DNA of 21,244 nt, taken from the NCBI GenBank assembly GCA_029289015.1, contig JARFUL010000205.1:1-21244 (forward strand), given 5' to 3'. Position numbers and translations under genes: made by a program. Of this stretch, positions 7,088 to 15,745 are shown piece after piece; position 1 is the stretch's first letter; every line of letters begins with the position of its first letter. This DNA is from Syntrophobacteria bacterium (lineage in GTDB: Bacteria > Desulfobacterota > Syntrophobacteria > JARFUL01). The notes under the pieces were generated by a model. That model did no database searches and was not told the origin of the DNA. It was given only the letters and a program-made list of their open reading frames with translations.

Positions 7088-7130
7088 GCCACATTGTGGC
7101 TCTTCTGATCCTGCCCCTTCGGGTCAGGAT
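7088..7130 (+). repeat. Two-hairpin element, copy 2
   Basis: GCCAC-ATT-GTGGC (7088-7100), then a 7-base linker TCTTCTG (7101-7107), then a second hairpin in which ATCCTG (7108-7113) pairs with CAGGAT (7125-7130) and CCC pairs with GGG, with one bulged T. Copy 3 at 20415 has the same layout and shares the flanking GAGGGGG on the left and GGG on the right. This is the left part of the 342-base gap 7007-7348, in which no gene is seen. Confidence 0.6.
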
Positions 7131-7217
7131 GGGGTGCATAAAACCTTCGAAGAGAATTTAGCTTGCTAACTCCCTTTAGTCTTCTTCAGGGTAAATCCAA
7201 AGAGACATTTTTCTCTT

Positions 7218-7306
7218 GTCATTCCCGCATAAGCGGGAATCCAGAAGAAAACATAACTGGATCCCCGAGCAAGCCTGTTCCCGTAAAAGCGGGGATTGGT
7301 GATGAC
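7218..7306. repeat. Inverted repeat with ATTCCCGC palindromes
   Basis: ATTCCCGC-ATAA-GCGGGAAT (7221-7240) is a perfect 8-bp palindrome followed by CCAG. After a 12-base spacer comes CTGG and a second palindrome with ATCCCCG (7261-7267) facing CGGGGAT (7290-7296). The ends are GTCAT (7218-7222) and its inverted counterpart ATGAC (7302-7306). The whole resembles the widespread small palindromic elements of the ATTCCCGCxxxGCGGGAAT type. It contains no coding potential. Confidence 0.65.
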
Positions 7307-7348
7307 TATGAATGACCTGAATCTTCCTTGAGGGGAATTTTTTAAAGA

Positions 7349-8404
7349 TCAGACGGCCCCGCGCCCGCCTTCCCTCTCCAGCTCGGCCCGCACCCTGGGG
7401 AGCGAGTCGGGGTAGTTCTTCTGCACGAACTCCACCAGCTTCTCCCGCACGTGGCACCTGAGGCCCCAGGCCTTGCTCGCGTCCGGGGCCGACATGAGGG
7501 CTCTCAGCTCCAAAGTGGTCTCCTTCGCGTTGGTGACCAGCAGCCCCGCGGCCTTGCCGTCCCAGAGCGGCGACGCTTCGAGTATCCGGTTCAGCTCCTC
7601 CCTTAGCTCCTGGACCGGGATGGTGTAGTCGGTGTAGATAAAGACCGTGCCCAGAATGTCCGCGGAGACCCTGGTCCAGTTCTGGAAGGGCTTCTCAATG
7701 AAATAGGTGATGGGCAGGACGAGCCTCCTCAAATCCCAGATGCGCACCACCACGTAGGTGAGGGTTATCTCCTCAATCCGGCCCCACTCCCCCTCCACGA
7801 TCACCACGTCGTCCAGCCGGATGGGCTGGGTCACCACCACCTGGATGCCGGCCAGAAGGTTGGAGATGGTGCGCTGCGCGGCCATGCCCACGATGATGCC
7901 CAGCACGCCCGCGGAGGCCAGAATAGAGGTGCCCACCTGCCGCACCTGCTTGAAGGTCATGAGGATCGCGGCCAGGGTTATGACCGCGATGATCACGATC
8001 ACCACCCTCCTGAAGAACCTGACCTGGGTGTGGATCTTCCTGGCCTGGAGGTTGTCCACCACGTCCACGGTGTAGCGGGCGAGGATCCACTCCTCAATGG
8101 CCCCGGCCACCTTGAGGAATAGCCAGGTCACAGCTATGATCAGCGTGATGGAGAGCGCGTGGGTGAGGCCGCTAGCCAGCTTTGGGGGGAGCTTTACCAG
8201 GGGCCCGGCGAAGCTTACCGCAAGGAGCGGGATGATCAGCCGGGCCGGGCCGCGGCACCGGGCCACCAGCCGGTCGTCCAGGTCGGTCTCCGTGCGGGCC
8301 GCGACCCTCCCTAGCGCGTTGAAGATGAGCCAGTGAGCCAAAAGGCCCGCGAGACCGGCCGCGACCAGCACACCTACCGAGAGGGCCAGAATCTTTATAT
8401 CCAT
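7349..8404 (-). CDS. MscS-family mechanosensitive ion channel
   Basis: This 351-residue inner-membrane channel is predicted to open under membrane tension and release solutes. There are about four N-terminal hydrophobic helices (near 5-27, 55-72, 82-102 and 132-150). They are followed by the pore helix and the beta-domain junction (SILASAGVLGIIVGMAAQ, then NLLAGIQVVVTQPIRLDDVV), the core MscS signature. A cytoplasmic alpha/beta C-terminal domain follows (about 250-345). The Gly/Ala-rich TM3 pattern is retained. It lies 38 bases after the carbamoyltransferase stop and may be read from the same transcript, but nothing in the protein ties it to glycan synthesis. The start ATG at 8404 is preceded by a GGAG about 10-14 bases upstream. 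Confidence 0.9.
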   Translation of the reverse strand: MDIKILALSVGVLVAAGLAGLLAHWLIFNALGRVAARTETDLDDRLVARCRGPARLIIPLLAVSFAGPLVKLPPKLASGLTHALSITLIIAVTWLFLKVAGAIEEWILARYTVDVVDNLQARKIHTQVRFFRRVVIVIIAVITLAAILMTFKQVRQVGTSILASAGVLGIIVGMAAQRTISNLLAGIQVVVTQPIRLDDVVIVEGEWGRIEEITLTYVVVRIWDLRRLVLPITYFIEKPFQNWTRVSADILGTVFIYTDYTIPVQELREELNRILEASPLWDGKAAGLLVTNAKETTLELRALMSAPDASKAWGLRCHVREKLVEFVQKNYPDSLPRVRAELEREGGRGAV

Positions 8405-8442
8405 GAGACCGTTCTCCGTTCCGGACGTTAGGGGTTGAACCG

Positions 8443-10182
8443 TTACGGGATGGGGCGCTCCGCGCCGCTCTGCCAGACCAAGCGGTCCCCCAGCACCATC
8501 GCGTCGAGCCCGGAGCGCACAAAGGACGCGGCCGCGTCCTCCGCGGTGGCCACGATGGGCTCCCCGTGGAGGTTGAAGGAGGTGTTTATCACCACCGGCA
8601 CCCCGGTGAGCCGAAGGTACTCCTCTAGAACCAGGTGCGAGAACCGGTGCCTCGGGTACACCACCTGGGGCCGCGCGGTTCCGTCCACGTGGGTGGTGGC
8701 CCTGGTCTTTCTCCTGCCGATCTCCCGGACGTTCACCGTGATGGTCATGAAGTTGAGCGCATACTCTTCCTTGCCCGTGCCGCTGAAGTACCGGTCCGCG
8801 TGGGAGGCCAAGACCATGGGCGCGAAGGGCATGAACTCGGTGCGGTTGAGCTTCTCGTTGAGCCAGTCGTTCACACTGCGGTCGTCGGCCTGGTACAGGA
8901 TAGAGCGGTTTCCCAGCGCGCGGGGCCCATACTCCATCTTACCACGCGCGACCCCCACCACGAGGTTTTTAGCCAGAAGGGCCCCGACCTCTCTGGCCAA
9001 AGACGGTTCGTCTTCATACCTTAGGCTGGGGAGCCCCGACTTCTTGAGCGCGAAATCCACCCCTCCGTCCGTGATGGGGGTGCCCAGGTACAGGTCGTCG
9101 AACCGGTAGGGCACGATCTCTTCCCCCGCGGCGAGCACCGCGGCAAACCCCGCGCCCGCGGCCAGGCCGCCGTCCCCCATGTGGGGGAAGATGTAGACCT
9201 CCTCCACATTGGGAAGCCGCGCGATCTTCTGGTTGAGGAGCACGTTCGCGAAGACCCCGCCGGCCAGGGTTATCTTCGATGATGGAGGGCAATACCTCTC
9301 GATGAGCCCGGCCACATAGGCCAGGACCACCTCCTCCAGGACTTTCTGGACCCCCGCGGACGCGTCCTCCCGGGAGACCCCGTCGAGCCTGGCCTTGAGG
9401 TGCGCTATCTCCCTGCGGATGTAGTGGCCCCGGTTCACGAACCTCAGCCTGCGAGGGTCGAACCCGATCCTCTCCCTGAAGATATGGGCCGTTCTTTCAT
9501 AATCGCCCCTCGCGGCGAGCCCCGTGACCTTGCCCTCGTGCTCCATCTGCTTGAACCCCAGGATGTGGGTGACGTAGCCGTAGTAGTGCGCGGGGGAGTG
9601 GAAGAAGGGCACCTTGTGCACCGTCTGGAAGCCGCGGGCAGGGTCGAAGAGCGCGGCCTGGGAGCAATGTCCGTCGCCCTGCGCGTCGAGGCTGATGGCC
9701 AGACACCTGTCGAACCCGGAGGTGGCCACCGCGGCCACGTTGTGGCACAGGTGGTGGTCGAAGAACTCCGGCTCCCGGCGAAACCCCAGCCTTCTCAGCC
9801 TCTCCCTCACCTCTTTTGCAAAGGGCAGATGGTAAAGGAGCCTGCCCGCGGCCACGGCCATGCCGAGCCCGAGCTCCGTGCTGAGGTCCCTCTTGCCCCA
9901 GGCCTGGGCCAGAACTAGCTGGAGCAGGTCCTTGGCCGGGTCGCCTCTGGACCAGTCCCACGCGGCCTCGTCAATGTGGTTGAAGGAGGCCACCGCGACC
10001 CGGTCCACCTCATGGGCCGCGACCCCCGAGAGGTTGAGCACCTCCCCTATGGCCAGCACCGGGAACCCGGTGAAGAGCTTCTTCCGGCTGAGCCTCTCCT
10101 CGTTCACCGCGGCCAAAATCCGGCCGTTTTGGATGAGCACCGCGCCGGAGTCGTGCTCGCAGCTTATGCCTAGTACGTTCAT
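8443..10182 (-). CDS. O-carbamoyltransferase, NodU/CmcH/TobZ family
   Basis: The family transfers a carbamoyl group from carbamoyl phosphate, via carbamoyl-AMP, to a hydroxyl on a sugar or antibiotic. The 579 residues match the usual length. The N-terminal Kae1-like domain begins GISCEHDSGAVLI and contains HHLCH (143-147), corresponding to the metal-binding histidines, with D166 in the following strand (ISLD). The C-terminal domain carries KMEYGPRALGNRS (415-427), FMPFAPMVL and NTSFNLHGEPIV. The start at 10182 is fixed by GAGGAGCG just upstream and by the family N-terminus. The ATG overlaps the TGA of the preceding AsnB-like gene (ATGA), indicating translational coupling, so the two probably modify the same product. 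Confidence 0.92.
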   Translation of the reverse strand: MNVLGISCEHDSGAVLIQNGRILAAVNEERLSRKKLFTGFPVLAIGEVLNLSGVAAHEVDRVAVASFNHIDEAAWDWSRGDPAKDLLQLVLAQAWGKRDLSTELGLGMAVAAGRLLYHLPFAKEVRERLRRLGFRREPEFFDHHLCHNVAAVATSGFDRCLAISLDAQGDGHCSQAALFDPARGFQTVHKVPFFHSPAHYYGYVTHILGFKQMEHEGKVTGLAARGDYERTAHIFRERIGFDPRRLRFVNRGHYIRREIAHLKARLDGVSREDASAGVQKVLEEVVLAYVAGLIERYCPPSSKITLAGGVFANVLLNQKIARLPNVEEVYIFPHMGDGGLAAGAGFAAVLAAGEEIVPYRFDDLYLGTPITDGGVDFALKKSGLPSLRYEDEPSLAREVGALLAKNLVVGVARGKMEYGPRALGNRSILYQADDRSVNDWLNEKLNRTEFMPFAPMVLASHADRYFSGTGKEEYALNFMTITVNVREIGRRKTRATTHVDGTARPQVVYPRHRFSHLVLEEYLRLTGVPVVINTSFNLHGEPIVATAEDAAASFVRSGLDAMVLGDRLVWQSGAERPIP

Positions 10183-12089
10183 CGCTCCTCGACCCACTTC
10201 ATGTACCACATCTGGAAGAAGACAAGCGCCCACAGCGGCCGCCAGAGGTTCTCCCTCTTCGTCCGGTGGCGCATCACCAGGTCTTTGAGGGGTTCGGGCT
10301 CGAAGAGCCCCTGGCGCGCAAGGAAAGCCTCGTCCAGAAGGCACCGATCCACCAGTCCCGAGAGCTCGCGGTTGAGCCACCGGGCCAGCGGCACGGTGAA
10401 ACCCTGCTTTTTCCTGAAGAGCACCCCCCTTGGGATCCGGTCTTTCATGATCCTCTTTAAGATGTACTTGCCCAGCCCGTGTCTCAGTTTGAACCCCAAA
10501 GGGAGCGAGTTTACATAACCCACCACGCGTCTGTCAAGGAAAGGGCAGCGAACCTCCAGGGAGTGGGCCATGGACGCGCGGTCCACCTTGGTGAGGATGG
10601 ACTCGGTGAGGTAGTAGCGCTGGTTGAGGTAGAGTGTGTCCAAGATGTTCGGCCCCTTGAGGTCTCCCCTGGCGAGCTCCTCTTCCAGGTGTCCAAAAAA
10701 CCCCTCCACCTCCCCCGAGAGCCCCGCGACCTCCCGGACCTGGTCCCGGGCCAGGTAGTCCATCCAGTCGAAGTGCCTTTTCACCCGGTTTCGGTTGAGC
10801 CCCCGGGCGAACTTCACCACCTTGTAGCCCAGGTCGTAGTTCCCGAACCTCTGGGGCAAGAGCGCACCCAGGGCCGAAATCCGCGCGTTGAGGCTCTCGG
10901 ACTTGTGCGCGAAGGGGTCCATGAGAATGTGGGCGAAGTAGGTGGGGTAGCCCAAGAAGAGCTCATCCGCGCCGTCGCCCCCCAGGGCCACCTTCACCCG
11001 GCCCGCGGTGAGCCTGGATAGGAGGTAGGTGGGCAGTATGGACGCGTCCGCGATGGGCTCGTCGAGCACCTCGGGTATCCTGGGGATGATCCCCAGCATG
11101 GCTGACGCGTCCAGGGTCTCGTGAAAGTGGCGGAGCCCCAGCGCGCGGGCCACCCTTTTGGCCCAGGGAAGCTCGTCGAACTCCCGCTCCCTAAATCCGA
11201 TGGAGAAGGTGGTGACCTCCTCGCTTGCCAGGCTCGCGGCATAGGAGGCTATGGTGGAGGAGTCTATGCCGCCGGAGAGGAATATCCCCAGGGGCACGTC
11301 GGAGATGAGCCGCTTCCTCACCGCGTCAGCGAGCAGGGTGTCGAGATGCTCGGCAGCTTCGGGGAAGGCCGGGGGGTACTCCTGGCCGCAAAAGGTCTCG
11401 GCCAGGGGGAAGTGGGGTTTCACCTCGGTGCCGTTTTTGTCCGCGATTAGATAAGAGCCCGGGGGGAGCTTCATCACGCCTCGGTAGATGGTCCTGGGCG
11501 CGGGCACGTAGCCGAGATAGAGGTAGAGCTTGAGGGACTCCGGATCGAGCTCCGGGGTCCCGGGGAGGAGCATCCTCAAGGACTTGAGCTCCGACGCGAA
11601 GAAGAGGGTGCCGTTAGCTACGGCCCAGTAGAGCGGCTTTTTGCCGAAGGGGTCCCTGGCCAGGATGAGCTTTTCCGCGTCCCGGTCCCAGAGCGCGAGC
11701 GCGTACATCGCGTCCAGCTTTTCCAGGAAGGTCTCGCCGAACCCGGCGTACGCGGCGAGTACCACCTCGGTGTCGCTTCTTGTGCCGAAGGAGAAGCCCC
11801 GGGCCGCAAGCTCCCTCTTGAGCTCGGGGAAGTTGTAGGTCTCGCCGTTGTAGGAGACGGTGTATCTCCCGGCTTCGTAGCTCATGGGCTGGCGGCCGAG
11901 CGCGCTCAGGTCTATGATGGAGAGCCTGCGGTGGCCGAACCTGCCCACCACGCGGCCATCCCGGCCGGTGATCTCGAGCGCGCCCGTGTCGTCGGGCCCC
12001 CGGTGGGCCAGAGACTTTACCGCGGCCGAAATGTCAAGGCCGGGGGTGGGGCCGGTCCCCAGGTTCACGTATCCTGTTATGCCGCACAA
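10179..12089 (-). CDS. asnB: AsnB-like glutamine amidotransferase 1
   Basis: Class II glutamine amidotransferase plus ATP-pyrophosphatase; the family amidates aspartate or, in surface-glycan clusters, other carboxylates such as uronic acids. The start is TTG at 12089: it is the only start placing the catalytic Cys at position 2 (CGITGY), and GAGGA lies just upstream. The N-terminal glutaminase has RGPDDTG, NGETYN (81-86) and RSDTEV. The synthetase domain has the PP-loop SGGIDSS (272-278) and GGDGADELFLGY, then the C-terminal ALEVRCPFLD-type block (here SLEVRCPFLDRRVVGY). The 636 residues are normal for TIGR01536. It overlaps the carbamoyltransferase by four bases, so glycan tailoring is the more likely role than free asparagine synthesis; that is inference. 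Confidence 0.9.
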   Translation of the reverse strand: MCGITGYVNLGTGPTPGLDISAAVKSLAHRGPDDTGALEITGRDGRVVGRFGHRRLSIIDLSALGRQPMSYEAGRYTVSYNGETYNFPELKRELAARGFSFGTRSDTEVVLAAYAGFGETFLEKLDAMYALALWDRDAEKLILARDPFGKKPLYWAVANGTLFFASELKSLRMLLPGTPELDPESLKLYLYLGYVPAPRTIYRGVMKLPPGSYLIADKNGTEVKPHFPLAETFCGQEYPPAFPEAAEHLDTLLADAVRKRLISDVPLGIFLSGGIDSSTIASYAASLASEEVTTFSIGFREREFDELPWAKRVARALGLRHFHETLDASAMLGIIPRIPEVLDEPIADASILPTYLLSRLTAGRVKVALGGDGADELFLGYPTYFAHILMDPFAHKSESLNARISALGALLPQRFGNYDLGYKVVKFARGLNRNRVKRHFDWMDYLARDQVREVAGLSGEVEGFFGHLEEELARGDLKGPNILDTLYLNQRYYLTESILTKVDRASMAHSLEVRCPFLDRRVVGYVNSLPLGFKLRHGLGKYILKRIMKDRIPRGVLFRKKQGFTVPLARWLNRELSGLVDRCLLDEAFLARQGLFEPEPLKDLVMRHRTKRENLWRPLWALVFFQMWYMKWVEER

Positions 12090-12198
12090 GGTATTGTCCT
12101 CGGTCCTTTTTTCCAAGAAAAAGGCGAAGCCAAGAAGCCTGCCCGCACGTCCATGCAAAAGCCGCTTTCCACAAGAGGTAGAAGACCCCTCAATTGTG

Positions 12199-12247
12199 CC
12201 GGATCATCCGGGCGAAGCCCCCCGAGCCCGCGCGGAATCATCCGGGC
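12199..12247. repeat. Short repeat between toroid gene and AsnB 1
   Basis: ATCATCCGGGC occurs twice (12203-12213 and 12237-12247), and the left copy sits in the palindrome CCGGAT-C-ATCCGG (12199-12211). It lies in the 157-base gap, the only sizeable break within the central minus-strand block. No T-run or clear promoter accompanies it. Confidence 0.4.
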
Positions 12248-13863
12248 TAAAACTCCATCAGCCAGGTTACGATGGTCCTCTTGTCCGTCATGTCGATCTT
12301 CACGGTGCCGGGCTCTTCCGCGAGAAGGCCCGTGTGGAAGTACTTGGAGGAGCCCATGTGGAGCTCCGTGAGGGAGGCCGCGGCAAAAACCTCTCTATCC
12401 ACCGTTCCGACCCGGTCTCTCACCTCGATGGAGTCATCGAAGAGCCGGACGGTCCGGTCAAAGGTGATGGGCAGGACCGTCTTTTCCAGAATGAGCCTGT
12501 TTGCCAGCCTCTTCTTGATGAGCCTGGCCACCGCGGGGAGCCTCCCCAGGGTGAGCATGAAGAGCCTGAACAGCATGAATAGCAAAGGGGTCATCTCGGT
12601 CTCGTTCTTGACGTAGAAGCTTCCCTCCACCCTGGCCAGCCCCTCGCCCACTATATAGCTCCTTTCGGGGAGGTACCGCACCGGGGTGGCGACTTTGCCC
12701 CCGGCAGTTCTGATATAGGGCCCGCAGGAGGAGTACTTTTTGGACATATCCGCCTTTGAAAAGGCTTTGAGCAGTCCGGCTTTCTTGAGATTGCATACCA
12801 TGTAGTATGAGCCGGTGGACTCCACCAGGATGCCCGCGTGGTCGAAGGTGCGGCTGAAGGGCTCTTCAAAGGGGAGCCCCGGCCCAACTTCCAGCTCCTC
12901 CTGGGCCTGGTGCGCCCTGAGGAAGCTGCTCATGAGGGGAAAGAGGTTGTAGGGGTCCACGGAGCCCAGGGACGCGCACCGGCCCTCTTCTATGCTCTTG
13001 CGCATGAACGAGGCCACCCGGGCCGCGTCCTCGATGTGGCGCGCGACGATTTCCAGGCCCCCGGGGAAGTAGAACTGGGTGTTCCGGGACCCGTACTCCC
13101 CCCCGAGGGACCCGTCGGGGTGGACGAAGTGCTTGAGAAAGCCCACGGACCTGGCGATTCTATCGAGGGGTTCGGGGTCGCGGGAGCGGGAGAGGTAGTG
13201 CGCGAGGTAAAATATCCCCTGGGTCTCGTAACCGGGGTCTGGCCCTGTGTATTCCAAGAACCAGCCCTCCTGGGACTGCCTGAGGTAAACGGACGCGAGA
13301 AGCTCCTTGCACCTGGTGAGAAACCTGCCGTTTCCCGTGATGGTGTACGCGTTATACAGAGCCGCGGCCGAGCCCAGCCGGTGGTTGGAGATGAACGCGT
13401 GGGGTTCATCGTTCCGGCAGAGCCACCTCGCGGCCCTGACCACCGCGCGCTCCACCCGGATCGCGACCTTTGAGTCGAGACCCTTTTCGAGGAGCAGGAG
13501 CGTTTCGGTGACCGCGAGGAGGGAGAACCCCGTGGCCACGAAGGAGCGCTCCCCGGGGTAAGCCTCGTCAAAGGAGCCGTCCGGGTTCTGCACCCTGCGC
13601 CAGAACATGAGCGCGGCCTCGATCCACTCCATGAGACTCGGGCTTTGATAAAAGGGGTTTTTGGGGCTTTGCTCCAGGTATAGCCCGGCCAGCGCCCAGA
13701 CCCCTTCCTGGAACCTCGCGCCGGGGAAGTCCACGAACTTCCACTGCCAGAAGTTCCGGTCAAAGCACCCGTAGGTCCCGGATGAGGGCTCCCGGTTCAA
13801 CATGGAGAGCGCCTGGGGCGCGCGGGCCAGAATCTCTTTCAGATATAGCTCTCTGTCAGCCAA
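12247..13863 (-). CDS. Predicted alpha-toroid protein, possibly glycan-acting
   Basis: I do not recognise a named family for this 538-residue protein. Residues about 50-290 form repeated amphipathic helices with terpene-cyclase/lyase-like loops: NPDGSFDE (93-100), SNHRLGSA (159-166), YTGPDPGYETQ (205-215) and HPDGSLGGEYGSR (248-260). This is the look of an (alpha/alpha)-toroid, as in heparinase-type lyases and six-hairpin glycosidases, where Asn-His and Tyr residues are catalytic. Residues about 340-538 look beta-rich. There is no signal peptide, so it is probably cytoplasmic. Candidate roles are a lyase, hydrolase or uronate epimerase acting on the local glycan. The start is TTG at 13863 with GGGGAGG six bases upstream. 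It overlaps the AsnB 2 stop by eight bases. Confidence 0.75.
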   Translation of the reverse strand: MADRELYLKEILARAPQALSMLNREPSSGTYGCFDRNFWQWKFVDFPGARFQEGVWALAGLYLEQSPKNPFYQSPSLMEWIEAALMFWRRVQNPDGSFDEAYPGERSFVATGFSLLAVTETLLLLEKGLDSKVAIRVERAVVRAARWLCRNDEPHAFISNHRLGSAAALYNAYTITGNGRFLTRCKELLASVYLRQSQEGWFLEYTGPDPGYETQGIFYLAHYLSRSRDPEPLDRIARSVGFLKHFVHPDGSLGGEYGSRNTQFYFPGGLEIVARHIEDAARVASFMRKSIEEGRCASLGSVDPYNLFPLMSSFLRAHQAQEELEVGPGLPFEEPFSRTFDHAGILVESTGSYYMVCNLKKAGLLKAFSKADMSKKYSSCGPYIRTAGGKVATPVRYLPERSYIVGEGLARVEGSFYVKNETEMTPLLFMLFRLFMLTLGRLPAVARLIKKRLANRLILEKTVLPITFDRTVRLFDDSIEVRDRVGTVDREVFAAASLTELHMGSSKYFHTGLLAEEPGTVKIDMTDKRTIVTWLMEF

Positions 13864-15745
13864 GGCCGGCCTCCCCGTCTATGAAGAGCCTGAACCACAG
13901 CTCCACTGTAATGAGCGAGTAGATCCGGTTCGCCTCGGTGTAGTGGTAGAGCCCCTGGCCGGAGCCGGCCATGAATCTCATTATCCGGCCCTTTAGGTAG
14001 TCCATGTTGAATATGCCTCTCTTTGCGATCCTGGGGCCGAGAAGGAGGTCCTCCACGAGACCCCTGAGCGGCCCCCTGAACCAGGGCGCTATGGGCACGG
14101 GGAAGCCCATCTTGGGCTGGGTGTAGACCTGGGGGGGGAGAAGTTCCCTCATGGAGTCCTTCACCACCGCCTTGAGCCTCTCGCCGCTCAGCTTCAAGCT
14201 GGCCCTGGTGCCCAGGGAGAAGTTCACCAGGTCCAGGTCGAGGAAGGGTATCCTGGCCTCCACCGAGTGGGCCATGCCCACCTTGTCCTCCTGCATGAGA
14301 AGGGTCCTCAGGTAGGTGGTGAGGTAGAGGTACGCGATGCGGTCGGTGGGCTCCACGAAATCCACCCCGTTGGTGAGCCCCCGGAGCGCGGCCAGGGGGT
14401 CGTGGCCCTTTATGGTATCCGAGAAATCCCGGCTGAAGAGCTTTTGCCGCTGCTTTTTGTCGAACATGATGAAGAGCCCGTGGCCCACGGAGGAGTCCAG
14501 AAGGGGGAACAGCAGGAAGTAGAGCGTCCTCAGCATGTCGCCCCGGCCCAGCCCCTTGACCAGCCTGGCGAGACCTTCTATGGGGTTTTGGGCCAGGAGC
14601 CTTTTGTAGCGCGCGGCCTTGTAGGTATGGTACCCGAAGAAGAGCTCGTCCCCGCCGTGCCCGGTGAGCACCACCTTGACGTGCTCCGAGACCAGCTTGC
14701 TCACCATGAACTGGGGCAGCGCGCCGCACCCCACGGAAGGCTCGTCCAGGTGGTAGACCACGTCCCTTATCCGGTCCCTGAAGTCCTGCCAGGTGATGAG
14801 CGTCTCGAAGTGCCGGCTGCCGATCTTGTCGGCCACGGCCCTGGCGGCCGCGACCTCCTGGTAGCGCGCGCCCTCCCCGAAGGTCCCGTGGAAGGTGGAA
14901 AAGGGGGACGCGAGCCGCGAGGCCAGCGCGGCCACGGAGGTGGAATCGAACCCGCCCGACAGGTAGCTCCCCACCGCGACGTCGCTCACCATGTGCCTCT
15001 CCACCGAGCGGTTGAAGAGGGCCCGGAACCTCTCCAGCACCCCGTGGTAGGTCTCGTCACTCCTCTTTTCGAACCGGTAGAAGAAGTGGCGCCTGGGTCT
15101 TGAGCCGTTGCCGTTCACCCGCAACAGGTGGCCGGGCATGAGCCTCTTCACCCCCCTGAACAGGGTCTTTTCGTCCAGCACGTTCTGGAAGGTGATGAAG
15201 TCCGCGAGGGCAAGGGGGTCGAGCTCCGGGGAGAACGCGGGGTGCGCGGCCAGCCCCTTTATCTCGGACGCGAAGAGGAAGAGCCCGTTTGTTTCCGTGT
15301 AGTAGAGCGGCTTTATGCCGAAGGGGTCGGTGGCCAGGAATAAAGACCTCTCCTCAAGGTCAACGATCGCGAACGCGTACATGCCCCTCAGGCGGTCCAG
15401 CATCCCCTCGCCCCACTCCTCGAACCCGTGGACAAGGACCTCTGAGTCGCTCTTGGAGGTGAAGGTGTGGCCGAGCCCCTTGAGCTCGTCCATGAGGGCC
15501 TTATAGTTGTATATTTCGCCGTTGGCCGCGAGCGCGAACCTCTTCGTCTCGTTGAACATGGGCTGGCGGCCCGAGGGGGAGAGATCGATTATCGCGAGCC
15601 TTAAGTGGCCCAGCGCGAAGGGCCCCTGGATGAAGCTTCCCTCATCGTCCGGGCCCCGGTGGGAGAGGACCGCGGTCATCCGGGCCAGATCCTCGGGCGC
15701 GGGCCGCGGCCCGTCTTTGGCGAAGATGCCCGCTATTCCGCACAT
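13856..15745 (-). CDS. asnB: AsnB-like glutamine amidotransferase 2
   Basis: A second AsnB-family enzyme of 629 residues. The catalytic Cys is at position 2 (MCGIAGI). The glutaminase domain has HRGPDDEG and NGEIYN (75-80). The PP-loop is SGGFDSTS (263-270), a small variation on the usual SGGxDSS, and the following loop is GHGGDELFFGY with His where Asp is common. LMQEDKVGMAHSVEARIPFLD marks the C-terminal domain. It differs from AsnB 1 throughout, so the two are not a recent duplication. It overlaps the GT2 gene by 13 bases and the toroid gene by eight, placing it in a coupled glycan operon. Amidation of a sugar carboxylate is the favoured role by context; plain asparagine synthesis is not excluded. 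Confidence 0.9.
   Translation of the reverse strand: MCGIAGIFAKDGPRPAPEDLARMTAVLSHRGPDDEGSFIQGPFALGHLRLAIIDLSPSGRQPMFNETKRFALAANGEIYNYKALMDELKGLGHTFTSKSDSEVLVHGFEEWGEGMLDRLRGMYAFAIVDLEERSLFLATDPFGIKPLYYTETNGLFLFASEIKGLAAHPAFSPELDPLALADFITFQNVLDEKTLFRGVKRLMPGHLLRVNGNGSRPRRHFFYRFEKRSDETYHGVLERFRALFNRSVERHMVSDVAVGSYLSGGFDSTSVAALASRLASPFSTFHGTFGEGARYQEVAAARAVADKIGSRHFETLITWQDFRDRIRDVVYHLDEPSVGCGALPQFMVSKLVSEHVKVVLTGHGGDELFFGYHTYKAARYKRLLAQNPIEGLARLVKGLGRGDMLRTLYFLLFPLLDSSVGHGLFIMFDKKQRQKLFSRDFSDTIKGHDPLAALRGLTNGVDFVEPTDRIAYLYLTTYLRTLLMQEDKVGMAHSVEARIPFLDLDLVNFSLGTRASLKLSGERLKAVVKDSMRELLPPQVYTQPKMGFPVPIAPWFRGPLRGLVEDLLLGPRIAKRGIFNMDYLKGRIMRFMAGSGQGLYHYTEANRIYSLITVELWFRLFIDGEAGLG

Noticed and set aside
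10179..15745. Tandem duplication of one asnB gene
   Set aside because: The two proteins differ across their length and in PP-loop and acceptor loops, and are separated by the toroid gene.
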